This document shows positions 15,741 through 24,281 of a stretch of 32,038 bases of DNA, in pieces. The notes beneath the pieces were generated by a model. The model was not told where the DNA came from. It did not search any database and was given only the letters and a program-made list of their open reading frames with translations. A program made the position numbers and the translations under genes. How positions within the stretch are numbered: position 1 is the first letter of the stretch; each line of letters begins with the position of its first letter. Source of the stretch: Roseomonas aerilata DSM 19363. Its GTDB lineage: Bacteria; Pseudomonadota; Alphaproteobacteria; Acetobacterales; Acetobacteraceae. The DNA lies in the NCBI RefSeq assembly GCF_000711725.1, contig NZ_JONP01000038.1:1-32038 (forward strand), in the 5' to 3' direction.

Positions 15741-16988
15741 CTACGATGCAGTCCTCTCGACCAGTCGGCGCAAGCTCAGCCCCTGCACGATGATGGTGAA
15801 CACCACGATCAGATAGGTCGCGGCCAGGATGGTGGGCTTCTCCGCAACCTCAGGGATGGACAGGGCTAGCGCGACCGATATCCCGCCCCGCAGGCCACCC
15901 CAGGTGAGGACAGGAACCGTGCCTCGCACGAAGTCCTTCCATCGGCTCAGGAGCCAAACCGGGATAGCCACAGAGGCGAGGCGCGCCAGAAGGACGAGAA
16001 GAATGGCCGTGACTGGCAGCCAACTGAGCAGGACATCCGGACGCAGAACGAGAACCTCGAGACCGATGAGCAGGAACAGCACCGAGTTCAGGATTTCGTC
16101 CACCAGGGTCCAGAAGCCGAAGAGATAGCGCTGGGTCAGGTCGCTGAACGCATCGCGGGGGTCGCGATTCCCGATCAGCAGCCCGGCGACCACCATCGCG
16201 ATCGGCCCGCTCATGCCCAACCGCGCTGCCAGCGTATAGGTTCCGGTTACCAGCCCCAGCGTGATCAACACCTCAACCGAATAGTTGTCGATCTGCCTCA
16301 TGGCGCGGTAGGCAAGATAGCCGGCCACAAAGCCCAGAAAACCGCCACCCACGGCCTCCAGGAAGAAGAGCTCGGCCACGCCGCTCAAGCCCGTGGCGCC
16401 GTGCTCAGTGCCGGTCGCAATTGCGAGTGCGATGGTGAACACCACGACGCCGACGCCATCGTTGAACAGGGACTCGCCAACCATGTCCAGTTCGAGCGAT
16501 TCTGGCACGCGCACGGCCCGCAACGTGCTGAGGACAGCAACTGGGTCGGTAGGGCTGATCAGCGCTCCGAAGACGAAGGCCCAGGCGAGCGGCAGATCGA
16601 GGCCGAACAGAGAGGCTATGGCCCAGAAGCCGAAGCCGACGATCACCGTCGAGATGACCACGCCCATCGTCGCCATGGTGCCGACGACCCAGGCTCGCTC
16701 TCGAAGGACCGAGAGATCCACGTGAAGGGCGCCGGCGAAGAGCAGGAAGGCCAGCATCCCGTCGAGCACGGTGCGCTGGAAATCAACCTGCCGGATAATG
16801 ACGCCGACCTGCTCATGGAGCTGTACCTGGGGGAGCAGGCGCTCGAGCAACACGAGAGTAAGCGAGGCCCCAAGCCCCATAACAAGCAGCCCCACCGTAT
16901 CGGGCAGGCCGACGAAACGGTGGTTTGCCCAGCCAAAGGCTGCCGTGAGAACCAGCAGAACCGAGATGAGTTCGAAGGGGGAGAGCAT
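15741..16988 (-). CDS. nhaP: CPA1-type Na+/H+ antiporter (NhaP family)
   Basis: Cation/proton antiporter of 415 aa with about 12 transmembrane helices. Signature motifs are FGALISPTDPVAV (140-152) and GESLFNDGVGVV (171-182). The Asn-Asp pair in the second motif is the ion-binding centre of electroneutral CPA1 exchangers. There is no long C-terminal regulatory tail. It is on the same strand as the DUF2254 and mscS genes and 127 bp downstream of them, so it may close that operon. K+ or Ca2+ selectivity cannot be read from the sequence. It is a second, unrelated antiporter in addition to nhaA. Confidence 0.9.
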   Translation of the reverse strand: MLSPFELISVLLVLTAAFGWANHRFVGLPDTVGLLVMGLGASLTLVLLERLLPQVQLHEQVGVIIRQVDFQRTVLDGMLAFLLFAGALHVDLSVLRERAWVVGTMATMGVVISTVIVGFGFWAIASLFGLDLPLAWAFVFGALISPTDPVAVLSTLRAVRVPESLELDMVGESLFNDGVGVVVFTIALAIATGTEHGATGLSGVAELFFLEAVGGGFLGFVAGYLAYRAMRQIDNYSVEVLITLGLVTGTYTLAARLGMSGPIAMVVAGLLIGNRDPRDAFSDLTQRYLFGFWTLVDEILNSVLFLLIGLEVLVLRPDVLLSWLPVTAILLVLLARLASVAIPVWLLSRWKDFVRGTVPVLTWGGLRGGISVALALSIPEVAEKPTILAATYLIVVFTIIVQGLSLRRLVERTAS

Positions 16989-17115
16989 GTTGGCCTAGCG
17001 GGGTTCATGGGATGTTTCGCGGGCGTGCGGAGGCGCCTTGATCGGAGGTAGGCGGAGCGGCGGGCTCTGCTGAGCAGCGGTCGGTTTACCCGGGAAATCC
17101 AAGATCTCCCTTCAT

Positions 17116-18408
17116 TTATGCTGCGGCCTCCCGCCTGAGCTGCGGGAGCGCGGCGTAGCGCGCCTCGAGATCTGCCAAAGCGGCGGGATCCTTCAGGCAC
17201 ATGCGTCCCACGGACAGCGCCAGATCGAGATGCCGGCGCAGCTCCGCCTGCCGCTCCGGGCGCGCCTCAACGTCCATCACGCGGCCCAAGGTCTCCAGGA
17301 GACGGATAAGCACTCCTGCCGAGCCGCACCCGTACTGCCGGATCATGTGGAACATGGCGTCGCACAGACCGCCGTAGTCCGGTACGCGGCGGTAGAGAAC
17401 CGCCTTGCCCTCGCGCAGGACTGTGCTGCTCGGCAGATGCCGGGGCGCGATTTCGCACAGGGCGGCGCCGAAGCGCTCGACGACCGCGGCCGCCGTGAAG
17501 GGATCATTGATGCCTGGCGAAAGCGCTCGGACAGCCACTTCGACCAACTGGCGCACCGCAAACTCGAGGTCCTGCGCCGCCGCCTGCCGGGTGCCGACCG
17601 AGAGGGCAGCCCGGAGCGCCACCTCCGCTCCGGCGGCTGGCTCGCCGCCGGCCAGCTCGGCCACAGGACCACCAGGGAAGAGGTAATCGCCGGGATGGGT
17701 GAGCAGTACCAGCACAACCCCCCGTTCCGCCGCCCAGTCAGCGAGGTCCTCATAATCCAGGGAGCGCAGGTAGCCGCGCGTGCCCAGCCGGACCGGGGTT
17801 CCATGCGGGGGAGGCATTGCCGGCCCGGCAGGCGGCTCCTCCCGGCTGAGACGATCGATCGCAGCAGAGAGCTCCCCGTGCACCAGATCAATGACGGTCT
17901 CGACGTTGATGCCTGTGGCCACGTGATGGACAAACCAGACGAGCGTGCCGACACAGGCCAAGCCGAGGATGAGGGCGCCGGTGACGCCGAGATGCGGCAC
18001 GAAGGCCACCTCCTCAACGGCACGGACCGTCCGCAGGACCACCAGCGCATAGGCGAAGCTGCCCAGGAAGACACCGAGTGCGGTCTGGTTCCCCGGGTCC
18101 CGCACGAAGTTCCGGAGCAAACGTGGCCCCATCTGGCCGGAGGCGAGGGACAGGGCAGCCACTGTGATCGAGAAGGTTGTCCCGGCAACCCCGATGGTGG
18201 AGGTGGCGATGGCACCCAGGAGCGCCCTGGCCCCGGCCTCACCGCCTGTATACACCCAACCATCCGGCACCCAGGGCAGCTTGGTCCCGCTCTGTTCGGC
18301 CAGGACGGCCAACTCCCCCAGCAAGATGCCGAGCACCACCAGAAAGGCCGGCCGTATCCAGAAGGCGTCGCCCAGCGCCTCCAGCCAGTCGCGGAGCTTG
18401 TCCCTCAC
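17116..18408 (-). CDS. DUF2254 membrane protein
   Basis: A 430-aa predicted integral membrane protein of the DUF2254 family, function unknown. Four or five helices fill the N-terminal half (AFLVVLGILLGELAVL; GVAGTTFSITVAALSLASGQ; GVFLGSFAYALVVLRTVR; LILGLACVGTLVWFVHH). A soluble C-terminal half carries LDYEDLADWAAE and VRALSPGINDPFTA, both typical of the family. The frame extends upstream to 18552, but the GTG at 18408 overlaps the mscS stop (GTGA), so translational coupling decides this start. It sits between a mechanosensitive channel and an antiporter, which suggests a role in envelope or ion stress. Confidence 0.85.
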   Translation of the reverse strand: MRDKLRDWLEALGDAFWIRPAFLVVLGILLGELAVLAEQSGTKLPWVPDGWVYTGGEAGARALLGAIATSTIGVAGTTFSITVAALSLASGQMGPRLLRNFVRDPGNQTALGVFLGSFAYALVVLRTVRAVEEVAFVPHLGVTGALILGLACVGTLVWFVHHVATGINVETVIDLVHGELSAAIDRLSREEPPAGPAMPPPHGTPVRLGTRGYLRSLDYEDLADWAAERGVVLVLLTHPGDYLFPGGPVAELAGGEPAAGAEVALRAALSVGTRQAAAQDLEFAVRQLVEVAVRALSPGINDPFTAAAVVERFGAALCEIAPRHLPSSTVLREGKAVLYRRVPDYGGLCDAMFHMIRQYGCGSAGVLIRLLETLGRVMDVEARPERQAELRRHLDLALSVGRMCLKDPAALADLEARYAALPQLRREAAA

Positions 18409-19370
18409 TGCGGCCGACCGGGAGAGGGGGGTGAACCTTGTCTGAGCCGCTCCGGCACCCAGCGCGGCCGCGAGCCTCCGCCAGTTCCAGCAGGCCAGCC
18501 CTCGCGTTGGCGAGACCGATCGCCATCCGTTTCCTCGGTCTGATCGTGCCAAAGCACCTGGGAAGTGGGGAAAGGCAGGTCTATGCCGGCTTCGGTCAGG
18601 GCATTCTTCACGGCCTCGATCGCGCTATCGAGGGAGTCCACGGCCTCGCGCCGGCGCGGCGGGTCGATCCAGAAGCGGGCCGCCATGTCCACGCCGGAGT
18701 CGCCAAGGCCGACGACCAGCGCCTCGGGCGGCGGGTCTGCCAGCACGCCCTTGGTCCCGCGCAGTGCGCGCACGATCACCTCTCGTGCCTCAGCAATGGA
18801 GTCCCCGTTGCCGATGGTGAGCGAGAACTGCAAACGGCGCTTCTCGTAGGCCGTGATCACCTCGATCTTGTCGGTGAAGAGGGAGGCGTTGGGGATTAGG
18901 ATGCGGCGGTTGTCGTAGGTGCGCAGCACTGTCGCTCTCACCCAAATATCTTCCACCGTGCCCTCCTGCCCGCCCTGCTTGATCTGGTCACCGATGCGAA
19001 ACGGGCGGGTCAGCAGGATCAGGACGCCCGCCAGCAGGTTCTGGAGGACATCGCGAAAGGCAAAGCCGATGGCTACGCCGCCAATCCCCAGCAGATTGAA
19101 CAGATCAGCCGCGGAGACCGAGGGAAAGGCGATGGAGGCTGAGACCAGGAACAGCACTAGCGTCGAAACGCCGCCTGCGATGCGCCCGAGCACCATGGCC
19201 GACCCGGTTGAAGCTTCCCGTAGCGACGCTGCCCGAGTAACCCCGGCACGGATGCCGCGTACAAGGAAGAGACCCAGGCCGAACACGACAAGGCCTACCA
19301 GCAAGCCCGGAAGGATCGAGGCAGTGCCCGCTCCAAGCGAATGCAGGCGGCCCAGCGCTTGGTCAAACAT
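18405..19370 (-). CDS. MscS-family mechanosensitive ion channel
   Basis: Small-conductance mechanosensitive channel of 321 aa. Three helices are followed by the pore-lining segment LGIGGVAIGFAFRDVLQN and the beta domain LTRPFRIGDQI, then VEDIWVRATVLRTYDNRRILIPNA. All of these are hallmarks of the family. It releases solutes on hypo-osmotic shock. The C-terminal 45 residues are hydrophilic and rich in Arg, Gly and Pro. The stop overlaps the GTG of the DUF2254 gene. It is the first gene of the mscS-DUF2254-nhaP group. Confidence 0.92.
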   Translation of the reverse strand: MFDQALGRLHSLGAGTASILPGLLVGLVVFGLGLFLVRGIRAGVTRAASLREASTGSAMVLGRIAGGVSTLVLFLVSASIAFPSVSAADLFNLLGIGGVAIGFAFRDVLQNLLAGVLILLTRPFRIGDQIKQGGQEGTVEDIWVRATVLRTYDNRRILIPNASLFTDKIEVITAYEKRRLQFSLTIGNGDSIAEAREVIVRALRGTKGVLADPPPEALVVGLGDSGVDMAARFWIDPPRRREAVDSLDSAIEAVKNALTEAGIDLPFPTSQVLWHDQTEETDGDRSRQREGWPAGTGGGSRPRWVPERLRQGSPPSPGRPQ

Positions 19371-19461
19371 GTGGTGCTCCGGCTCTGACAGAAGGCGAAC
19401 GCGACAGGTAAGAGAAGATCGACGGGTTCGGTCGGCCCTGCGAGACTGGACTCAAGCGCTG

Positions 19462-19986
19462 CTAGTTGCGCCCCAGTTGGGCGCTGAGAGCGTCCAGCGT
19501 GCTTCCTTCGCCCGTTTCGCGAGCGTCCTGGACGACGCTCAAGCTGCCATCGGTCTCCAGTACCACGGCCGCCACTTGCTCTGGGTTGCTGGCACCGGAG
19601 CTGCGCAGGGCAGAGAGTACCTCCGCGCGGGTTACGCGCTGTGCGCGCATGGCACCCTCAAGGAAGCGGCCGCGATGCAGCAGCAGCGTCGGCTCGGATT
19701 TAACGATGTCGCTGAAGCGGGATGAGCGGACTGAGAGCCAAGCCACGACGTATTGCAAGCAAACGAGAAGAACGAAGGCCAACAGCCCTTCGGCCAGTGC
19801 AACCGACTTGCTCAGCAGCACGGTTGCGAGCGTTGAGCCTAGCGCTACCGTGACGATTAGGTCGAAGGCGTTAAGCTTGGCCAAAGTGCGCTTGCCCGAG
19901 ACGCGGAGCATGAGGACCAGCACTGTGTAAGCAGTGGTCCCAACCACGATCACGCGGAGCAGGCCGAACCAGTTGTCAAAGAACAT
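19462..19986 (-). CDS. DUF421 (YetF/YcaP-type) membrane protein
   Basis: A 174-aa protein with three N-terminal helices (RVIVVGTTAYTVLVLML; FDLIVTVALGSTLATVLL; GLLAFVLLVCLQYVVAW) and a C-terminal soluble DUF421 domain. Family marks are SGKRTLAKLNAFDLIVTVA, the SEPTLLLHRG segment, and LRSSGASNPEQVAAVVLETDG. The frame is open to 20034, but GGAAGG lies nine bases before the ATG at 19986. Function is unknown; relatives are linked to spore or envelope proteins. It lies between mscS and the YjdF-like gene on the same strand. Confidence 0.88.
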   Translation of the reverse strand: MFFDNWFGLLRVIVVGTTAYTVLVLMLRVSGKRTLAKLNAFDLIVTVALGSTLATVLLSKSVALAEGLLAFVLLVCLQYVVAWLSVRSSRFSDIVKSEPTLLLHRGRFLEGAMRAQRVTRAEVLSALRSSGASNPEQVAAVVLETDGSLSVVQDARETGEGSTLDALSAQLGRN

Positions 19987-20073
19987 CGGAGTTACCTTCC
20001 TCGCGATTCCCATTTGGGCGCTGTGCCAACACATCCGTCGGTGAGCGCGCCCAGCCGTGTGACGCTGCCCCTG

Positions 20074-20535
20074 TCAGCTTTGCCCCTGCAGGGCAGGGTC
20101 GGGTAGGGGCCCGCCTTTGGGCGCTGCCAACTCCTTCCGCCGCAGGAAGTGCCAAGCAAGGAAGCTCGCCGCAACGGCGCCGGCTGTGTCCATGACGATG
20201 TCGAGGATCGTGTCATGCTTGCCCTTGATGACGTCTCCCGGCGCGATCTGGTCGAAGCCCCACTCCGCCACCTCCCACAGAGCTCCGAGCGCGACGCCCA
20301 CGCAGGCGAGCATGAAAACCACCAGGAGCTTTTGGCCAGGCTCACCTCTTAGGCCACGGCCACAGACAAAGATGGCGAGCCAGAGTGTCAGAGCCAAAAT
20401 CGTGCAGGCATGCAGCGCGCGATCAAACCACCAGAACTGCCGGTAGAGGTCGAACAGGTACCCCGCGGCGTTCGCTGCTGCGAGGACCAGAAGGAGGAAC
20501 CACGCGGTTAGCCGTCCTGAGCTGGTCGCGTGCAT
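20074..20535 (-). CDS. DUF2238/YjdF-like membrane protein
   Basis: A 153-aa protein with four or five helices. The pattern YRQFWWFDRALHACTILALT, then GALWEVAEWGFDQ and KHDTILDIVMDTAGAVAA, is the YjdF/DUF2238 signature. The conserved acidic and His residues face the membrane in these segments. I chose the ATG at 20535 because of AGGAG nearby; the frame is open to 20631. Function unknown. It is upstream of DUF421 on the same strand with an 87-bp gap. The 248 bp between this gene and the IS481 scrap at 20784 hold nothing I recognise. Confidence 0.8.
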   Translation of the reverse strand: MHATSSGRLTAWFLLLVLAAANAAGYLFDLYRQFWWFDRALHACTILALTLWLAIFVCGRGLRGEPGQKLLVVFMLACVGVALGALWEVAEWGFDQIAPGDVIKGKHDTILDIVMDTAGAVAASFLAWHFLRRKELAAPKGGPLPDPALQGQS

Positions 20536-20783
20536 GGGGCCACTCCTTCCGACGCTGGCGTGCCCGACCGGCCCGAGAGGGGTCATCTCTCCGCAGGCGG
20601 GCCGAGCGAAAGGAACGCAGGGGAGGAACACAGTTTCCGCGCCGCCGCTGTCAAACTCGCCTGGACGTGACGTGTTTCAACTCTGACCGGCTGGCGGCCT
20701 CATGCCTTCGTGCATGCTAGGACTAGGTGTTTCATCCCAGGGTGTGGTGGTACGCTTGACCACCATGCTGCGAAGGACGCGCT

Positions 20784-20986
20784 ATGGGCCAGGTTCTTCA
20801 CGGATGCGCCCGCACGACAGAGGCGGTTCGTCGCGCGATCTAGCTACAACAAGAGAGCGTAAGGACCCTGGCCCGGCGCTTCGGTGTCAGCCCCACCACG
20901 GTCCAGAAATGGCGCAAGCGGGCCACGACGGCCGATGCTCCCATGGGACCCAAGGAGCCCCGCTCCACCGTCCTATGACAGTCGCG
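20784..20986 (+). pseudogene. N-terminal scrap of an IS481-family transposase
   Basis: The frame from the ATG at 20784 reads MGQVLHGCARTTEAVRRAI, then an amber stop (20841-20843), then RTLARRFGVSPTTVQKW and GPKEPRSTVL. This is the helix-turn-helix start of IS481-family transposases. A TGA follows at 20976, and IS6 begins at 20987. The catalytic domain is absent. The fragment is evidence of an older insertion later broken by IS6 activity. Confidence 0.7.
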
Positions 20987-21817
20987 GGCATTGGCAAGTT
21001 GTTTGATGAGAGGGCGAGTTCGGCTGGATGACTGAGGGTGCGGCAGGATCATGATGCCGTCTGGACGCAGGTCTCCTGCTGCCAGCTGCGAAAAGCCTTG
21101 GTGCGGGCACGCCGGTACTCACCGGCCGTCATCAGGTGTCGACGCGGACGGAACTGGCCGTAGATCATGCTGTGGGCTGACAAGAACCGCTGAGTCTGCT
21201 CGGGCGACTTGAACCGTTGCATCTGCCGCTCTCGCCGTCGGGTGGGCCGGTGCGAGTTCTCCGCCCGGTTGTTCAGGTACCGACTGCTGCGATGCGGGAC
21301 CTCGGGTAGGAGTTCGCGCTGAGCGACGCCGTAGCTCCTCAGCCCGTCTGTGACCAGCCGACGCGGTTTGTACCTCAGGCCTGCGAGCAGGCGCTTGAAG
21401 AACCGCTTGGCCGCACTCCCGTTCCGCCGGTCCTGAACGAGGATGTCCAGCACCAAGCCGTGCTGGTCCACTGCTCGCCAGAGGTAATGCAACACGCCGT
21501 TTATGCGCAGAAACACCTCATCGAGGTGCCAGGTGTCGCCCGGCTTGGGCCGGCGCCGCCGCAGCTTGGCCGCGAACTCCGAACCGAACTTGCAGCACCA
21601 GTTCCGGATGCGCTCGCGCGTGACGATGATGCCCCGCTCCGCCAGGATCAACTCCACATCCCGCAGGCTCAGGCTGAACACATGATAGAGCCAGACGGCG
21701 TGGCTGATGATCTCTGCCGGAAAGCGGTATCCTGGATAGGTGGCGGGCTCTGACGTCATCCCGTCAGATTGCCCCAGCTCTGTTGTTCCGACCACCGCCC
21801 ATCACGTTGCCAATGCC
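20987..21817 (-). mobile_element. Complete IS6-family element (831 bp)
   Basis: The ends are GGCATTGGCAAGTTG at 20987 and, on the opposite strand, GGCATTGGCAACGTG at 21817, giving terminal inverted repeats of about 14-16 bp with few mismatches. The length is normal for IS6. The 8 bp flanking each end differ (CAGTCGCG on the left, GGTCCAGC on the right), so there is no target duplication. One side interrupts an IS481 scrap and the other an IS5 transposase, which points to recombination between copies and not a simple insertion. The same family end occurs at 44 and in the element at 29325-29997. Confidence 0.88.
21049..21759 (-). CDS. IS6-family transposase (intact)
   Basis: DDE transposase of 236 aa from the ATG at 21759 (the frame is open to 21795). 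It has an N-terminal zinc-finger/HTH-like region (YRFPAEIISHAVWLYHVF, then RDVELILAERG), the first Asp in HLDEVF (residue 80), the second in VTDGLRSYG (138) and the Glu in LNNRAENSH (167), followed by the conserved RPTRRRER basic stretch. All three catalytic residues are present and the frame is unbroken, so this copy could supply transposase to the shortened copy at 29.5 kb. IS6 elements move by replicative cointegrate formation. Confidence 0.92.
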   Translation of the reverse strand: MTSEPATYPGYRFPAEIISHAVWLYHVFSLSLRDVELILAERGIIVTRERIRNWCCKFGSEFAAKLRRRRPKPGDTWHLDEVFLRINGVLHYLWRAVDQHGLVLDILVQDRRNGSAAKRFFKRLLAGLRYKPRRLVTDGLRSYGVAQRELLPEVPHRSSRYLNNRAENSHRPTRRRERQMQRFKSPEQTQRFLSAHSMIYGQFRPRRHLMTAGEYRRARTKAFRSWQQETCVQTAS

Positions 21818-22163
21818 GGTCCAGCGTCTCGGCCCGGCGGCTGAGGGTGGTATGATCGGGCACCGCCAGATCCAGCCCGAGTAGCGCCATGATCGAGCCA
21901 ATCAGGTCTTCGGTCTGGCGCAAGGCGAGGCGGAACACGGCCCGAAGCGTCAGGGCCGTCGTGATGGCCAGCGCCGAACAGCGCGGCTGTCCGCCCCGCG
22001 TAGTGCGGGGCTCGGCCTTCCAGGCCGCGACGGCCGCATCCGTGAACCACACGGTCAGACTGCCACGCGCGCGGAGAGCGGTATCGTATTCCGCCCAGTT
22101 TGTCGCCCGAAACCTCGGCTTCGGAATGCGGTGACGACGCTTGGCATTGGCCTTGAACGGCAA
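21818..22163 (-). pseudogene. IS5-family transposase, C-terminus cut off by IS6
   Basis: From the ATG at 22163 the frame reads KRRHRIPKPRFRATNWAEY, SLTVWFTDAAVAAW, TTALTLRAVFRLALRQTED and LAVPDHTTLSRRAETL, the N-terminal half of a common IS5-type transposase including the first catalytic Asp in VPDHTTLSRR. At 21817 it meets the IS6 end, and the frame then runs through the IS6 repeat to a stop at 21756. Over half of the protein is lost. The 250 bp upstream, to the DUF2231 gene, show no gene. Confidence 0.8.
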
Positions 22164-22413
22164 ACTGCGCTCTTCTGGAGGATGAGGGAGCGTCGCCCCC
22201 TCAGGATCTTACCCCGGCCAGACCGCTAGGCCGACCCGTGCACCACAGTCCTGGTGAGCGGTTGCCTTTAATTAAGGCCACGTTGATAGAGAAGGCAGGT
22301 CGTAACGGCGAAACCCACATTTCGCTGTCCCGTTGCCCCACTACCATCCCCGAAGGGCGCAGGTCAGGCTTCGCCGCGCTGCCCGGCCGGGTCGAGAAAC
22401 GAGAGGATCCACT

Positions 22414-22845
22414 GTGGCCGCTACCTCCGTCCGAACATTTCCGAAGCCGCTCCACCCATTGCACGCGATCCTGCTTGCCTTCCCGCTCCCACTGTTTCTC
22501 GGCGCGTTGCTTAGCGATTACGCCTACCGGGAGAGCTTCCAGATCCAGTGGGCCAACTTCTCGTCCTGGCTCCTCGCGGGCGGGCTGTTCTTCGGCGGCT
22601 TCGCCCTGCTCTGGGCCTTGGTGGACGTGTTTCGGAGCGGACCGATACGAAGGCGGCGCGCAACGATCTACTTCGTCGTGCTGCTTGCAGCCTGGGTGGT
22701 CGGCTTCGTCGATGCCCTCGTTCACTCGAAGGACGCCTTCGGGATCATGCCGGAGGCCCTCTTTCTGTCGGCGATCGCGACTATCCTCGCGCTTGTTGCG
22801 GCGTGGATGGGGTACTCCGGTTTTCAGTCCAGGGAGGTGGTGTGA
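22414..22845 (+). CDS. DUF2231 membrane protein
   Basis: A 143-aa protein with four predicted helices. The start KPLHPLHAILLAFPLPLFLG, with its conserved H-P-x-H, is typical of the DUF2231 family, and WANFSSWLLAGGL follows. The frame is open from 22333, but the GTG at 22414 has GAGAGG upstream and fits the family start. Its stop overlaps the ATG of the PQQ-dependent dehydrogenase gene by one base (TGATG). The partnership suggests a membrane anchor or electron-transfer accessory for that dehydrogenase. This is inference; no heme motif is visible apart from the conserved His. Confidence 0.82.
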   Translation: MAATSVRTFPKPLHPLHAILLAFPLPLFLGALLSDYAYRESFQIQWANFSSWLLAGGLFFGGFALLWALVDVFRSGPIRRRRATIYFVVLLAAWVVGFVDALVHSKDAFGIMPEALFLSAIATILALVAAWMGYSGFQSREVV

Positions 22846-24131
22846 TGCGCGCGATCCTATTGATCGGCACTGTGGCGCTTACCCTGTGCGCCTGCGACAG
22901 CGAGCCGACCCCGGAGCAGCACGGCTCCAACCCGAGCCTTCCAGCACCGCATCGCGGCCTGCTGCCTGACATGACGATCCCTCGGCTAACAGCCTGGGGC
23001 AATGATCGTCCGACGGTGCCGCAGGGCTACACGATCCAGGCCATCGCAACGGATCTCCGGATCCCGCGCCAGACCCTTGTCCTTCCCAACGGCGATATCT
23101 TGGTGACGGAGGGAACGGGCGGCCAGGGTGCGCCTCGGCTCAATCCCAAAGCCTTCATCGCGAACATCATAAAGAGCTGGGGCAAGACCTCGGTGGCGGG
23201 CGGTAACCGGCTGACGCTGCTGCGCGACGCCGACGGCGATGGCACCTACGAGACCCGGAGCATCTTTGCGAGCAACCTGAATGGGCCTTACGGCCTCGCC
23301 CTTGTCAACGGCGTCCTGTATGTCGCCAACCAGGATGCGCTGGTGCGCTTCGACTATCGAGAGGGGCAGACCGAAGCGAGCGGAACGCCGACGCTGGTGA
23401 CGAACCTGCCCTCAGCGATCAACCACCATTGGACGAAGTCGTTGGCCGCCAGCCCCGATGGCCGGTTCCTCTATGTCGGCATCGGTTCCAACAGCAACAT
23501 CACCGAGCGTGGGATAGACGTCGAGGTCGATCGCGCCATGGTGTGGCAGGTTGACCCCCAGACGGGCGCTCACAGGCCCTACGCGACCGGCCTCCGCAAT
23601 CCCACGGCCCTCACGATCCAGCCGGGAACGGGCCAGCTCTGGGCGGTGGCGAACGAGCGGGACGAGATCGGCCCCAATCTCGTGCCGGACTACCTGACAT
23701 CGGTGCGCGAGGGCGCCTTCTACGGCTGGCCGTATAGCTACTGGGGCCAGAACGTCGACGTCCGCGTGCAGCCGCAGAATCCGGAGCGCGTCGCCTCGGC
23801 CATCCGCCCCGACTACGCCTTGGGGGCGCATGTGGCAGCGCTTGGCGTTGCCTTCTCAACTCCTGCCATGGGAGCGGGCTTCGCAGACGGGGTGTTCGTC
23901 GGCCAGCACGGCAGCTGGAACCGCGCCTCTCCTGTTGGCTACAAGGTTGCGTTCGTGCCGTTCCGTGACGGCCGACCGGCCGGAGATCCGATCGACTTCG
24001 TGTCCGGCTTTCTGAATAGCGAGGGTAATGCGCGCGGCCGGCCGGTCGGGGTCTCGGTGGATCCCCGTGGCGCCTTGATCGTCGCCGATGACCTATCGAA
24101 TACAGTCTGGAGGATTACAGCAGCCCGGTAG
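22845..24131 (+). CDS. PQQ-dependent sugar (sorbosone-type) dehydrogenase lipoprotein
   Basis: A 428-aa six-bladed beta-propeller dehydrogenase of the soluble glucose/L-sorbosone dehydrogenase family that uses PQQ. The N-terminus LLIGTVALTLCACDSE looks like a lipoprotein signal with Cys near residue 17. Family segments are ANGDILVTEG-like (LPNGDILVTEGTGG), LVNGVLYVANQDALVRF, SLAASPDGRFLYVGIGSNSN, ATGLRNPTALT, WAVANERDEIGPNLVPDYL, FYGWPYSYWGQN and GQHGSWNR. The start ATG at 22845 has GGGAGGTGG upstream and is coupled to DUF2231. The pqq operon begins 1.36 kb downstream, so the enzyme and its cofactor genes share this locus. The oxidised substrate is unknown. Confidence 0.9.
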   Translation: MRAILLIGTVALTLCACDSEPTPEQHGSNPSLPAPHRGLLPDMTIPRLTAWGNDRPTVPQGYTIQAIATDLRIPRQTLVLPNGDILVTEGTGGQGAPRLNPKAFIANIIKSWGKTSVAGGNRLTLLRDADGDGTYETRSIFASNLNGPYGLALVNGVLYVANQDALVRFDYREGQTEASGTPTLVTNLPSAINHHWTKSLAASPDGRFLYVGIGSNSNITERGIDVEVDRAMVWQVDPQTGAHRPYATGLRNPTALTIQPGTGQLWAVANERDEIGPNLVPDYLTSVREGAFYGWPYSYWGQNVDVRVQPQNPERVASAIRPDYALGAHVAALGVAFSTPAMGAGFADGVFVGQHGSWNRASPVGYKVAFVPFRDGRPAGDPIDFVSGFLNSEGNARGRPVGVSVDPRGALIVADDLSNTVWRITAAR

Positions 24132-24150
24132 CGCTGCCACGCGGGGGATC

Positions 24151-24166
24151 TCTGCGGAAGCGCAGA
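24151..24166 (+). terminator. Short hairpin after the dehydrogenase gene
   Basis: TCTGCG and CGCAGA pair perfectly around a GAAG tetraloop, 20 bases after the stop codon. A nearby GGGG/CCCC pair could extend the structure. No T-run follows, so its role as a terminator is uncertain. Confidence 0.3.
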
Positions 24167-24281
24167 TCGCCCCATCCCCGTGGATCCTGCTCCGTCCACA
24201 CCATGTTATGCGCCATCAGTGACCCTCCCCCTAATGGTGGGCACCTCGGATAAGCTCCTGAGGGAGCGAGGTGCCCTGATC

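Noticed and set aside
44-20987. A 21-kb composite transposon between the left IS6 end and the copy at 20987
   Set aside because: The two copies are in opposite orientation by their ends, no matching 8-bp flanks are seen, and most of the interval looks like normal chromosome. There is not enough support.
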